From assembly GCA_016776605.1 (NCBI GenBank), contig JADHTB010000003.1, forward strand, positions 295,325 to 359,324: a stretch of DNA of 64,000 bases, read 5' to 3'. Shown here one piece after another: positions 10,386 to 19,569 of the stretch. Under the pieces are notes generated by a model. That model was given only the letters and a program-made list of their open reading frames with translations, searched no databases and was not told the origin of the DNA. A program made the translations under genes and the position numbers. This stretch comes from Alphaproteobacteria bacterium. GTDB taxonomy: Bacteria; Pseudomonadota; Alphaproteobacteria; GCA-2731375. Each line of letters begins with the position of its first letter. The first letter of the stretch is position 1.

Positions 10386-11789
10386 ATGACCCGCGACGCT
10401 GCCATTGACCGGGCGACGGAACATTTTGATAACGGCGCCTTTTTCCAGGACCTGGCCCGCCGGGTTAGCATTCGTTCGACCGCCCAGGTGCCCGAATTGC
10501 GCCCGGAGCTGGACCGCTACCTGGTGGAGGAAATGACCCCGACACTGGAAAGCCTTGGCTTTACGGTCGCGATACATCCCAATCCTGATACGCGCGGCGG
10601 CCCGTTTCTGTTGGCCGAGCGTCTGGAAAACCCAAATCTGCCGACCTTGTTTAGTTATGGCCATGGCGACGTGGTGCGCGGCTTTGAAGGGGATTGGCGC
10701 GAAGACCGCGATCCCTGGACCATGGTCGTGGATGGCGAGCGCTGGTACGGCCGGGGCACGGCGGACAATAAGGGTCAACATTCGGTCAACCTGGCGGCCT
10801 TGGCCGCTGTGCTGGCGGTGCGTGGGCGCCTGGGCTTCAATTGCAAGATTTTGCTGGAGATGTCGGAAGAGGTTGGCTCGGTCGGTCTGGCGGCCTTCGC
10901 GGTGGAACATCGCCAGGCCCTGCGGGCGGATCTGTTGCTGGCCTCGGATGGGCCTCGTCTGGCGCCCGATAAGCCGACCCTTTTCATGGGTAGCCGGGGC
11001 GCCCTGAATTTCGAATTGAGCGTCGATTTGCGCGAAGGGGCCCACCATTCGGGCAACTGGGGCGGCCTTATCTCTAATGCCGGCACCCGCCTGGCCAACG
11101 CCTTGGCCGTGTTGGTCGGGCCGAAAGGCGAAATTCTGCTGCCGGAACTGCGCCCGGAGGCGATCCCGCCGTCGGTGCGGCAGGTTTTGTCCAGCATCAA
11201 AATGCAGAGCGGAACAGCCGGCCCGGCCGTGGAAGAGGATTGGGGCCAACCGGGCCTGACGCCAGCCGAACGGGTGTTCGCCTGGAATGCCTTCGAGGTG
11301 CTGGCGATCAAGGCCGGCAATCCAGAGCAGGTAGCCAACGCCATTCCCCCCAAGGCCACCGCCTGGTGCCAGATCCGCTTTACCGTGGACCGCGACCCGG
11401 ACACCTTCCTGCCAGCCATCCGCGCCCATCTGGACGCCAGGGGCTTTCATGATGTTGCGGTCGGACAGAAACATGATGGCTTTATGATGCGGGCCTCGCG
11501 TCTGTTGCCCGATCACCCCTGGGTGCAATGGGCCCGGCGCTCGCTGCGCCAGACAACCGGGGCGGAACCGGCCATCCTGCCCAACCTGGGTGGCTCGCTG
11601 CCCAATGACGTATTTGCCGAGACCCTGGGGCTGCCCACCATCTGGGTGCCCCATTCCTATGCCGCCTGTTCGCAGCACGCCCCCAATGAACATGCCCTTG
11701 CGCCGGTGCTGCGCGAAGGATTGCAAATCATGACCGGGTTGTTTTGGGATCTGGGAGAGGGCGATGTGCCTGAATGGAGAACCGGCTAG
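10386..11789 (+). CDS. M20 family metallopeptidase / dipeptidase
   Basis: LFSYGHGDVVRGFEGDW...WYGRGTADNKGQHSVNLAAL...EMSEEVGS. Confidence 0.88.
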   Translation: MTRDAAIDRATEHFDNGAFFQDLARRVSIRSTAQVPELRPELDRYLVEEMTPTLESLGFTVAIHPNPDTRGGPFLLAERLENPNLPTLFSYGHGDVVRGFEGDWREDRDPWTMVVDGERWYGRGTADNKGQHSVNLAALAAVLAVRGRLGFNCKILLEMSEEVGSVGLAAFAVEHRQALRADLLLASDGPRLAPDKPTLFMGSRGALNFELSVDLREGAHHSGNWGGLISNAGTRLANALAVLVGPKGEILLPELRPEAIPPSVRQVLSSIKMQSGTAGPAVEEDWGQPGLTPAERVFAWNAFEVLAIKAGNPEQVANAIPPKATAWCQIRFTVDRDPDTFLPAIRAHLDARGFHDVAVGQKHDGFMMRASRLLPDHPWVQWARRSLRQTTGAEPAILPNLGGSLPNDVFAETLGLPTIWVPHSYAACSQHAPNEHALAPVLREGLQIMTGLFWDLGEGDVPEWRTG

Positions 11790-11890
11790 AGCATTTTCAT
11801 TCTGAAAATGCTCAGATCTTTAGAATTAGAGCGATTTTTCCAATCACTTAGAATCGCTTCGCGATTCTCATTAATTCAGAATTGCTCTAG
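11786..11890 (+). repeat. CTAG-bounded structured intergenic repeat, copy C
   Basis: Same 105 bp as copy A with only a few substitutions; inner stem agaatcgc-ttc-gcgattct perfect here. Confidence 0.9.
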
Positions 11891-11905
11891 CGTCAGGGGA
11901 CGGTC

Positions 11906-13204
11906 ATGACACCAGGGCAGCAAAAGGCATTGCGCGAAGCCATCGGGGAAATGATGCCGCTGGCGGCGGAAATCTTTTCGGAAGTCAGAATGGTGAGCCA
12001 GGACCGGGACGGCGTGACCCGGCCAGCCTGGAGCGCCGAGGACCAGGCGGCGGGCGACATTCTGCTGCGGGCCGCGCGGGCGCAGGACCTGACAACCCGC
12101 ACCGATCAGATCGGCAATACCTATGCCAGCCTGAAAGGCCGAAATACCAACGCACCTGCAATTCTGACCGGCTCGCACCTGGACTCGGTTGCCCGCGGCG
12201 GCAACTTCGATGGTCTGGCGGGCGCCGTCGCCGGGGTCATCGCTCTGGCCGCATTGCGCCGGGCGGGCATTGTGCCGGGCTGCGAACTGACCGCCATGGG
12301 CATCCGCTGCGAGGAAAGCGTCTGGTTTGGCATTGCCTATATTGGTGCCCGCCTGTCCGTGGGGGCCATGGAGCGGGCGGAATTCGATGCCCTGCGGCGC
12401 CTCGACAGCGGCCGTTCCCTTGCCGCGCATATGGCGGAAGTGGGTGTCGTGGCCGACGATATCTGGCGCCGTGACGGCCCGGAAATCAGCGCCGCCAACA
12501 CCAAGGCTTTTCTGGAACTGCATATTGAACAAGGGCCCTTGCTGATCGAACAGGCCACGTCCCTAGCCGTGGCCACCGCCGTGCGCGGTAACTTACGTTA
12601 TGGCGATGGGGTTTGTTACGGCGCCTATCAGCATTCCGCCGCCGCGCCGCGCCGCCTGCGTCAGGATGCGGTGCTCGCGGTCACGGAATTGCTGCAACGG
12701 TTGGAGGCGCTGTGGCACGAGATCGAGGATAACGACGATCCCTCGGCGGTGTTCACCGTGGGCAAGCTGTTTACCGATCCAGAGCAGCATGCCCTGACCA
12801 AGGTGCCGGGCGAATGCCATTTCAGCCTCAATTTTGGCAGCACGGAGCCGCGCACCCTGGAACGCCTGGCCACCGCCGTCGCCTCCCTGACGGCGGAGAT
12901 CGCCGCGCGCCGCCGGGTGCGTTTTGCCTTGGGTGATCCGGTGGGCTCGCCGCCAACCCCGCTTGACCCGAACCTGCGGGCCAAACTAAGCGCCAGCGCC
13001 AGGCGCTTGTCCATACCTTGCCTGGAATTCGCCACGGTGGGCCATGACGCCTCGATCTTCGCCCGCGCCGGCATCCCGGCCGCGGTGCTGTTGGTTCGCA
13101 ATGGCGAAGGCAGCCACAATCCGCGCGAGAGCATGGATTTGCAAGATTTTGAGCTGGGCGTGAACGTGCTGGCCGCCACCATGATCGATTTGGCCGACGG
13201 CTAG
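11906..13204 (+). CDS. Zn-dependent hydrolase, hydantoinase/carbamoylase type (M20 superfamily)
   Basis: LTGSHLDSVARGGNFDGLAGAVAGVIALAALRRAG...LELHIEQGPLLI...ATVGHDASIFARAGIPAAVLLVRNGEGSHNPRE. Confidence 0.88.
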   Translation: MTPGQQKALREAIGEMMPLAAEIFSEVRMVSQDRDGVTRPAWSAEDQAAGDILLRAARAQDLTTRTDQIGNTYASLKGRNTNAPAILTGSHLDSVARGGNFDGLAGAVAGVIALAALRRAGIVPGCELTAMGIRCEESVWFGIAYIGARLSVGAMERAEFDALRRLDSGRSLAAHMAEVGVVADDIWRRDGPEISAANTKAFLELHIEQGPLLIEQATSLAVATAVRGNLRYGDGVCYGAYQHSAAAPRRLRQDAVLAVTELLQRLEALWHEIEDNDDPSAVFTVGKLFTDPEQHALTKVPGECHFSLNFGSTEPRTLERLATAVASLTAEIAARRRVRFALGDPVGSPPTPLDPNLRAKLSASARRLSIPCLEFATVGHDASIFARAGIPAAVLLVRNGEGSHNPRESMDLQDFELGVNVLAATMIDLADG

Positions 13205-13226
13205 AGCATTTCCGGAGCTGCCCTAG
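13201..13226. repeat. 26-bp mini-palindrome with CTAG at both ends
   Basis: ctagagcatttccggagctgccctag; both convergent genes end in its CTAG tetranucleotides. Confidence 0.6.
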
Positions 13227-13786
13227 AATTTCTCGTTGGGCAGGGTGCCGAAAAATTCCGGTCTGGGCAGCCAGGCCCGCATGTCGTTCAGAATGATCTG
13301 GCACCAGTTGCCCTGGCAAGTGACCAATTGGCCGATTACCCCGGCTTTGGCCCGCAAGGTCACGGGCGCCCCGGCCTTCGGCGACTGGTGCAATTCATTG
13401 ATTTCGCCACGCAGCAGGGCGGTGCGCCGGCCGCTCAACAGGCTGCGGTGCATCCAGCCTTCCGTTCCCTCGGCATCGCGCACCTTGCGCCAATATTCGA
13501 ACTCCGCCATGACCATCAACGGGATGCCTTTGCGCCGATAGACCCAGGTAATGGGATATCGCACCCCCGGCCCGGCCCGCATATTGACCGTATCAGACGA
13601 TAGCGAGACGAAGCGCGGTACCGGCAACCCGGATGCGCCGGGATGGCTTCGCACGGCGCCTTTTGCCGCCTTGGCCTTGGATTGCGGCGCCGTTGCGGCC
13701 TGGCCGGCGCGCGACACAGGGGCGACGATGATGGCCGCTGCTGCGGCCAATGCCAGGACTGGGAAAATGCGAAAAATCAGCTTCAC
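13223..13786 (-). CDS. SH3-domain protein, probably secreted (GTG start)
   Basis: Signal-like VKLIFRIFPVLALAAAAAIIVAPVSRAG, then VSLSSDTVNMRAGPGVRYPITWVYRRKGIPLMVMAEFEYWRKVRDAEGTEGWMHRSLLSG. Confidence 0.82.
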   Translation of the reverse strand: MKLIFRIFPVLALAAAAAIIVAPVSRAGQAATAPQSKAKAAKGAVRSHPGASGLPVPRFVSLSSDTVNMRAGPGVRYPITWVYRRKGIPLMVMAEFEYWRKVRDAEGTEGWMHRSLLSGRRTALLRGEINELHQSPKAGAPVTLRAKAGVIGQLVTCQGNWCQIILNDMRAWLPRPEFFGTLPNEKF

Positions 13787-13936
13787 TTCAACCTTATGCC
13801 AACGCGGGCGGCGGCAGGTCAAGCAGACATTCGGCGCCAGTTGATTTGTCGGGACGCGCACAGTCTGCTAGAGATTTGATGGCAAGACCCGTTCCGGCCG
13901 TTTCCGGCCCTAACCATGCCTGCGTGAGATATTTCC

Positions 13937-14932
13937 ATGACGCAAAACAAACCCCTGGTCATCATTACCCGCAAACTGCCGGACGCAATCGAAACGCGGA
14001 TGATGGAGCTGTTCGACACCCGTTTAAACGTGACCGACGATCCCATGAGCCATGCGGACCTGATCGCGGCGGTCAAGATCGCGGATGTGCTGGTGCCCAC
14101 GGTCACCGACAAGATCGACGCCGATGTGATTGCCAATGCCGGGGAACGTCTGCGTCTGATCGCCTCGTTCGGCACTGGCTGGGATCATATCGACCATAAC
14201 GCCGCCCGCGAGCGCGGCATTATCGTCACCAACACCCCCGGTGTTCTGACCGAAGATACAGCGGATATGACTATGGCCCTGATGCTGGCCGTGCCCCGGC
14301 GCCTGACCGAGGGCGAGCGGGTGCTGCGGGCCGGCGAATGGCAGGGCTGGGGCCCCACCTGGATGCTGGGCCATCGCATCGGGGGCAAACGTCTTGGCAT
14401 TATCGGCATGGGCCGGATCGGCACCGCCGTAGCCCGCCGCGCCCGCGCTTTCGGCCTGTCGATCCACTATCATAACCGCCACCGGGTGACTCCCGGGACG
14501 GAAGCGGAATTGGAGGCGACCTATTGGGAAAGCCTGGATCAGATGCTGTCCCGCATGGACATCATCTCGGTCAATTGTCCGCATACGCCGGCCACCTATC
14601 ACCTGCTTTCGGCCCGGCGCCTGCAGTTGCTGCCCCCCCAATGCTATATCGTCAATACGGCCCGGGGCGAGGTGATTGACGAAGATGCCATGGTGCGCCT
14701 GTTGCAAGAGGGGCGGATTGCCGGCGCCGGCCTGGATGTCTTCGAGCATGAACCGGCGGTCAATAAGAAACTGCTGGAAATGCCCAATGTCGTGCTATTG
14801 CCTCACATGGGCTCGGCCACCATAGAGGGCCGGATCAATATGGGGGAAAAGGTGTTGATTAATATCCGCACCTTTGTCGACGGCCACAAGCCCCCCGACC
14901 GCATCATCGACGAATCCCTGCTGCCCGCCTAA
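13937..14932 (+). CDS. D-isomer-specific 2-hydroxyacid dehydrogenase (glyoxylate/hydroxypyruvate reductase-like)
   Basis: RLGIIGMGRIGTAVARRARAFGLSIHYHNRHR...YIVNTARGEVIDEDAMVRLLQEGRIAGAGLDVFEHEP. Confidence 0.93.
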   Translation: MTQNKPLVIITRKLPDAIETRMMELFDTRLNVTDDPMSHADLIAAVKIADVLVPTVTDKIDADVIANAGERLRLIASFGTGWDHIDHNAARERGIIVTNTPGVLTEDTADMTMALMLAVPRRLTEGERVLRAGEWQGWGPTWMLGHRIGGKRLGIIGMGRIGTAVARRARAFGLSIHYHNRHRVTPGTEAELEATYWESLDQMLSRMDIISVNCPHTPATYHLLSARRLQLLPPQCYIVNTARGEVIDEDAMVRLLQEGRIAGAGLDVFEHEPAVNKKLLEMPNVVLLPHMGSATIEGRINMGEKVLINIRTFVDGHKPPDRIIDESLLPA

Positions 14933-14941
14933 GCGCCACCC

Positions 14942-15850
14942 GTGGCCCGGCAAGCCATCATTATTGATTGCGATCCCGGCGTCGATGACGCCCTGGCCTT
15001 GTTGCTGGCCTTGGCCAGCGCCGACGAATTGGACCTGCTGGGCATCAGCGTGGTCGCCGGCAATGCCGCCCTGGCCAAGACCCGGTATAACGCGCAACGC
15101 ATCTTGGCCCTGGCCGGCCGGGCGGAGGTGCCGGTGCATGCGGGCGCGGCTGGGCCCATGCTCGTTGACCTGCGGACCGCTGACGTGCATGGCGACGACG
15201 GGGTGGGCGGCGCCGCCCTGCCGGAACCCGCCGCGCCCTTGGCTTCGGTGAACGCGGTGAGCTATTTGTGCGACACCCTGGCGGCCCGGTCCGGCAAGAT
15301 TACCTTGTGCTGCCTGGGCCCCTTGACCAATCTGGGTCTGGCGATCGGCCAAAACAAGGACGCGCCCAATTTGGCCCGGCGGGTGGTAATGATGGGTGGC
15401 GCCGCGGCGGGGGGCAATGTCACCGGCTATGCGGAATTTAATTTCTTCGTTGATCCCCATGCCGCCCGCCTGGTTTTCCAATCGGGCGCGGAACTGGTCA
15501 TGATCGGCTTGGATCTAACCCGGCAGGTGCCGATAACCCCCGCCCGTCTGGATCAGATCGCCGCCTTGGGCAACAAGGCGGGACAGGCGGCGCATGCAAT
15601 GCTGACGTTCTATTGTCGGGGGGACACCGCCATGCACGATCCCTGCGTCATTGCCTACCTGCTGGCGCCAACGCTGTTTTCCGGGCGAAAAGCCTGGGTT
15701 GATATCGAAATCGACGACCCTGAACGGATTGGGCAAAGCGTGGTCAGGGAGATCCCCGATGGCGGCAAGGGCAACGCCCTGGTTTTGGACAAGATCGACG
15801 CGGATGGTTTCTTTGATCTGCTGTGCGAACGCCTGGCACGCCTACCCTAG
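14942..15850 (+). CDS. Nucleoside hydrolase (inosine-uridine type), GTG start
   Basis: ARQAIIIDCDPGVDDALALLLALAS...MMGGAAAGGNVTGYAEFNFFVDPHAARLVF. Confidence 0.93.
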   Translation: MARQAIIIDCDPGVDDALALLLALASADELDLLGISVVAGNAALAKTRYNAQRILALAGRAEVPVHAGAAGPMLVDLRTADVHGDDGVGGAALPEPAAPLASVNAVSYLCDTLAARSGKITLCCLGPLTNLGLAIGQNKDAPNLARRVVMMGGAAAGGNVTGYAEFNFFVDPHAARLVFQSGAELVMIGLDLTRQVPITPARLDQIAALGNKAGQAAHAMLTFYCRGDTAMHDPCVIAYLLAPTLFSGRKAWVDIEIDDPERIGQSVVREIPDGGKGNALVLDKIDADGFFDLLCERLARLP

Positions 15851-15989
15851 ACAATTTTCGATATTCATCGAATCGCCAAACTGACCGCCCCTCCCCCTCC
15901 CGGCCACCCACGGGATTATGATCCCAAATGCCCCTTGGCGTGGCCGGGAAGGGGAGCGGGCGGGGAAGTCAATCTCGAAAATGGTCTAA
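15847..15989. repeat. 143-bp second repeat family (family 2), full copy between convergent genes
   Basis: ctagacaattttcgatattcatcg...cccctccccctcccggccacccacggga...tggccgggaaggggagcgggcggggaagtcaatctcgaaaatggtctaag; both halves match the flanks of the transposase relic at 31575-32265 (reverse complement). Confidence 0.75.
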
Positions 15990-17755
15990 GCAGTGGTGGC
16001 CAGGGTTTCAAAGACATCGCCTTGCGGTGCCGCGCCTAAAACATGACGGCGGTGCCATAGGGCATAGAACAGCAAGGTCCAGGCGGCGAAACCCTCGCGC
16101 TTGCCGCCCTTTTGAAACAACGCGGCGACCCGGTCGGGTTTGGCGATGGCCTCGATTCCAGGCTGTGCGGCGACCAGGGGGCCCAGTTCAGAGCCCCGAC
16201 CGCGAATCCATTCCGCCACCGGTACCGTGAAGCCATGTTTGCGGTCAAATGGTTTGGCCACCGGGTTCGCGTTGGCAAGCCAGCGGCGCAACAGATACTT
16301 GCCCTGGCCGTCGCGCAATTTCAATACATCCGGCAGGCGATAGGCAAAATCCGCCACCTTCGGGTCCAGAAATGGCGTCCGTCCTTCCACCCCGTGGGCC
16401 ATCAGGCAACGGTCCAGCTTGATCAGCAGATCATTCGGCAGCCAGGCCGCGCAGTCGATGGCCTGGGCCAGCTGCAAGCGGCTCAGATCGGCGGCGCCCA
16501 GAGTGCTTTCGGCGGCACGGATGCCATCCCGCCAGCTATCCGAGGACTCGCGCAAGACTCTCAGGCGGTCGAAGCGGCCGGTCCGGCGCATGGTGCGCGG
16601 CCCGCCCACCCACCAGGGCCGCTGGGCATCGCGGTACCGGCCATAGCCGGCGAACAATTCATCCCCGCCTTCACCGGACAGCACCACCTTCAGGCCCGCT
16701 TCCCGCGCCGCTGCCGCTAATTTGTATGTCGGCAACATCGCATAGTCCGCCGCCGGATCATCAATCTCGGCGGCGACCAGGGGCAACAGGGACCAGAAAT
16801 CACTTTCATCAAAGTTGACTTCGTGGTGCTCGGCGCCCAGATGGCGGGCCAGGGCGCGGGCCTGGGCCCGCTCGTCATGGGCCTTTGTGCCTTCGAAGCC
16901 GGCGGTGAAGGCGCGCACGGGCTGCTCGTTCAAACGGGCCATCAGGGTCAACAGCGCGGAGCTGTCGATGCCGCCCGACAGGAACATGCCATAGGGCACA
17001 TCGGAACGCTGGTGCACATCGACACTATCCAGCAGAACCTGTTCCAGTTTGGCCAGGGCAGCGGTTTCATTCTGGTGCCGGGGGGGCGCCAGCGGCAGGG
17101 CGCCACGGCGCCGGCGGTCGACGATCCGGCCCTGTGCGATCACCAGGGTTTCGCCCGGCAGTACCCGGTAGATGTTTGCATGGATGCTGCCCCGGCCGGT
17201 GGTGAACTGCATTTGCAGCATTTCGTGCAGCGGCTGTTCAACCAGCCCAGGCGGCACCAAACCGGCCTTTATCAAGGCGGTCGGTTCGGACGCGAAGGCA
17301 AAACCAAACGAACCTTCGACATAATAAATCGGCTTTATGCCGAAGGGATCGCGGGCCAGCAGCAACTGCCCCTCGTCCGGATCGTAAATGGCGATGGCGT
17401 ACATGCCGCGAAGCTGATTGGCAAAGTCGATGCCATCCCGGCGGTACAAAAACAACGCCGGTTCGCAATCGGACTTGGTTTTCATAAGGGCTTCGCCCAG
17501 GGTTTCGCGCAATTCCAGATAGTTGTAAATCTCGGCATTGGCGATCAGGGCGGTGCCTTCGGGGCTAATTATGGGTTGGTCGCCGGTTTCCAGATCGATG
17601 ATGGCCAGCCGGGTATGAACCATGCCGATACCGGCACTGTCATATTGCCCGACACCGTCGGGGCCGCGGTGGCGCAAGGCAGCCTGCATGGCATCCAGGG
17701 CGGACTGCTCCGGGGCCGTGCCGTCCGCTGTCATGATTCCCGCAATGCCGCACAT
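15986..17755 (-). CDS. asnB: Asparagine synthase (glutamine-hydrolysing)
   Basis: MCGIAGIMTADG...ALRHRGPDGVGQYDSAGIGMVHTRLAIIDLETGDQPI...FLSGGIDSSALLTLM. Confidence 0.95.
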   Translation of the reverse strand: MCGIAGIMTADGTAPEQSALDAMQAALRHRGPDGVGQYDSAGIGMVHTRLAIIDLETGDQPIISPEGTALIANAEIYNYLELRETLGEALMKTKSDCEPALFLYRRDGIDFANQLRGMYAIAIYDPDEGQLLLARDPFGIKPIYYVEGSFGFAFASEPTALIKAGLVPPGLVEQPLHEMLQMQFTTGRGSIHANIYRVLPGETLVIAQGRIVDRRRRGALPLAPPRHQNETAALAKLEQVLLDSVDVHQRSDVPYGMFLSGGIDSSALLTLMARLNEQPVRAFTAGFEGTKAHDERAQARALARHLGAEHHEVNFDESDFWSLLPLVAAEIDDPAADYAMLPTYKLAAAAREAGLKVVLSGEGGDELFAGYGRYRDAQRPWWVGGPRTMRRTGRFDRLRVLRESSDSWRDGIRAAESTLGAADLSRLQLAQAIDCAAWLPNDLLIKLDRCLMAHGVEGRTPFLDPKVADFAYRLPDVLKLRDGQGKYLLRRWLANANPVAKPFDRKHGFTVPVAEWIRGRGSELGPLVAAQPGIEAIAKPDRVAALFQKGGKREGFAAWTLLFYALWHRRHVLGAAPQGDVFETLATTA

Positions 17756-18810
17756 TATGTTACGGATCCCGGAATTGCTCTAGCATTGGCCACTTTGTCA
17801 AAAAACTCCAGATAACGTTGTACCACAACCGGCTCGCTGTAATCGGCCAAAAAATCCGCATGCGCCGCTTGGGTCAAGGTCAGGGCCAGGTCCCGGTTGC
17901 TGAGGACACGATTGATCCCGGTGGCTAACGCATCCACGTCATCAACCGGTACCAACAGGCCATTTTCGCCATCGCGGATCAGCGACTTCGGCCCGTCGGC
18001 GGCGGCGGCGACGATGGGTTTGCGCCGGGCCCAGGCCTCTAACACCACGTTGCCCAAAGGCTCGATACGCGAGGGGCAAACGACCAGATCGGCGCCCGCA
18101 TAAAGCGCTCCCGGATCCTCGTGCCAGCCCAGAAAGCGGATGCGCGGCGCCACCCCAAGATGCACCGCCTGCTGTCGCAGCTCTGCCTCCAATGGCCCCT
18201 CGCCAGCCAGCCACAAATAAACATCGGGCAAGCGGCGCATGGCTTGGATCAATACATCGAAGGCTTTATTCTGATGCAACCGTCCCAGGGCCAGAACTAC
18301 GGTGGCGTCGGCCGGGGTAGACAACGCGCGCCGCTCCGCCGGCGCAGCCGCGGCCGCAGAGACGAAATTGGGCAGGTAATGGGCCCGCTCCGCCGGCCAG
18401 CCCTGTTCGATCAGATAGCTGACGATGCCTTCGGTATTGCCAATCAAATGATCGCATGTGCGATAATATTTCAGGTCATAGTAGCCACCCAGGCGGCCGC
18501 AATGAATGAACTGGCCCATGGGTTTAGGACAAAAATCGGCGGCGCGGCTCATCCAACTTAACACCACATCCGGCTTGAAACGGGCCAGTTCCCGGCGTAA
18601 ACCACGGCGCGTGGAAAAATCCAGCTTGCCGCCGAAAGCCAGGGGTAAGGCTGCGACGCCGCCATCGGCCAACAGTTTTTCGCGTGCGGGATCCCGTCGC
18701 AGCACGACCCGTTGATCCAATCCGGCGCGATGCAGGGCCAGCACCATGCGGGTAAAAAACGCCTCCGCCCCGCCGTGTTTGGCCCCCGCCATGCATTGCA
18801 TCACCCGCAT
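17755..18810 (-). CDS. Glycosyltransferase family 4
   Basis: VLALGRLHQNKAFDVLIQAMRRLPDVYLWLAGEGPLEAELRQQAVHLGV...CPSRIEPLGNVVLEAWARRKPIVAA. Confidence 0.92.
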   Translation of the reverse strand: MRVMQCMAGAKHGGAEAFFTRMVLALHRAGLDQRVVLRRDPAREKLLADGGVAALPLAFGGKLDFSTRRGLRRELARFKPDVVLSWMSRAADFCPKPMGQFIHCGRLGGYYDLKYYRTCDHLIGNTEGIVSYLIEQGWPAERAHYLPNFVSAAAAAPAERRALSTPADATVVLALGRLHQNKAFDVLIQAMRRLPDVYLWLAGEGPLEAELRQQAVHLGVAPRIRFLGWHEDPGALYAGADLVVCPSRIEPLGNVVLEAWARRKPIVAAAADGPKSLIRDGENGLLVPVDDVDALATGINRVLSNRDLALTLTQAAHADFLADYSEPVVVQRYLEFFDKVANARAIPGSVT

Positions 18811-18813
18811 AAC

Positions 18814-19569
18814 CTAGTCTTCCTCCAACCGGGCTTTTAGGTGAGACAGGATAGGATATAGTCCGGCCATCAAGGCGATCAGGAAACCATAGGCCCCCTC
18901 GCGATAGCCCTTGCGCGAGATGTAGCATTTGCCGAAACGGGAAAACATGCGCCGGATGTTGTTGGCCAGATTGCCAATATCACCAGCGGCGCGCAAATCG
19001 GCCGCCCTGGCCGTGCTGTATCGGTCCAGGCGCTGCAACATATCGGAAATATCGCGGTCTACATTATGTCGGATCGGCGTGGACAGCCAGCGCCGCGGCC
19101 CGCTCAGGCTCAAGGATGGATGGATACGTTGATCGCCCCAGCGCTTGGCCCCCTTGGCGAACAGACGGGGTGCGGCCGATACCCCCCACGAACCGCCCCA
19201 GCCGTGGCGAACCAGGCGCCCCCCGATATAGTTATCGAACGGCAACAGAAAATAACCGTCATTCAGTTCGTTGATCGCGGCCCTGATTTCCCGGCCCAGC
19301 GCCATGTCGGCCCGCTCGTCCGCGTCCACTTCCAGTATCCAGCGGCCCTGGCAGGCCTCGATCCCGATGTTGCGCCGGTGCCCCTCTATCTCCCAGGCAC
19401 CTTCCACCAACCGGGCGGCGAACCGTTCGGCGATGGCCTTGCTGCCGTCGGTACATTTATCCAGTACCACCACCAGTTCGTCGGCAAAATCCAGGGTTTC
19501 CAGACAATCGGCTAATTGCGCCGCCTCGTTATGGGCAACCACCAGCACCGAGAGGACCGGCGCGCTCAT
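18814..19569 (-). CDS. Glycosyltransferase family 2 (LPS core type)
   Basis: LSVLVVAHNEAAQLADCLETLDFADELVVVLDKCTDGSKAIAERFAARLVEGAWEIEGHRRNIGIEACQGRWILEVDADERA. Confidence 0.92.
   Translation of the reverse strand: MSAPVLSVLVVAHNEAAQLADCLETLDFADELVVVLDKCTDGSKAIAERFAARLVEGAWEIEGHRRNIGIEACQGRWILEVDADERADMALGREIRAAINELNDGYFLLPFDNYIGGRLVRHGWGGSWGVSAAPRLFAKGAKRWGDQRIHPSLSLSGPRRWLSTPIRHNVDRDISDMLQRLDRYSTARAADLRAAGDIGNLANNIRRMFSRFGKCYISRKGYREGAYGFLIALMAGLYPILSHLKARLEED

Noticed and set aside
10326-11726. 466-aa antisense ORF opposite the M20 dipeptidase
   Set aside because: Low-complexity G/Q/H/R-rich translation typical of the antisense frame of GC-rich genes; the + strand frame has clear M20 motifs.
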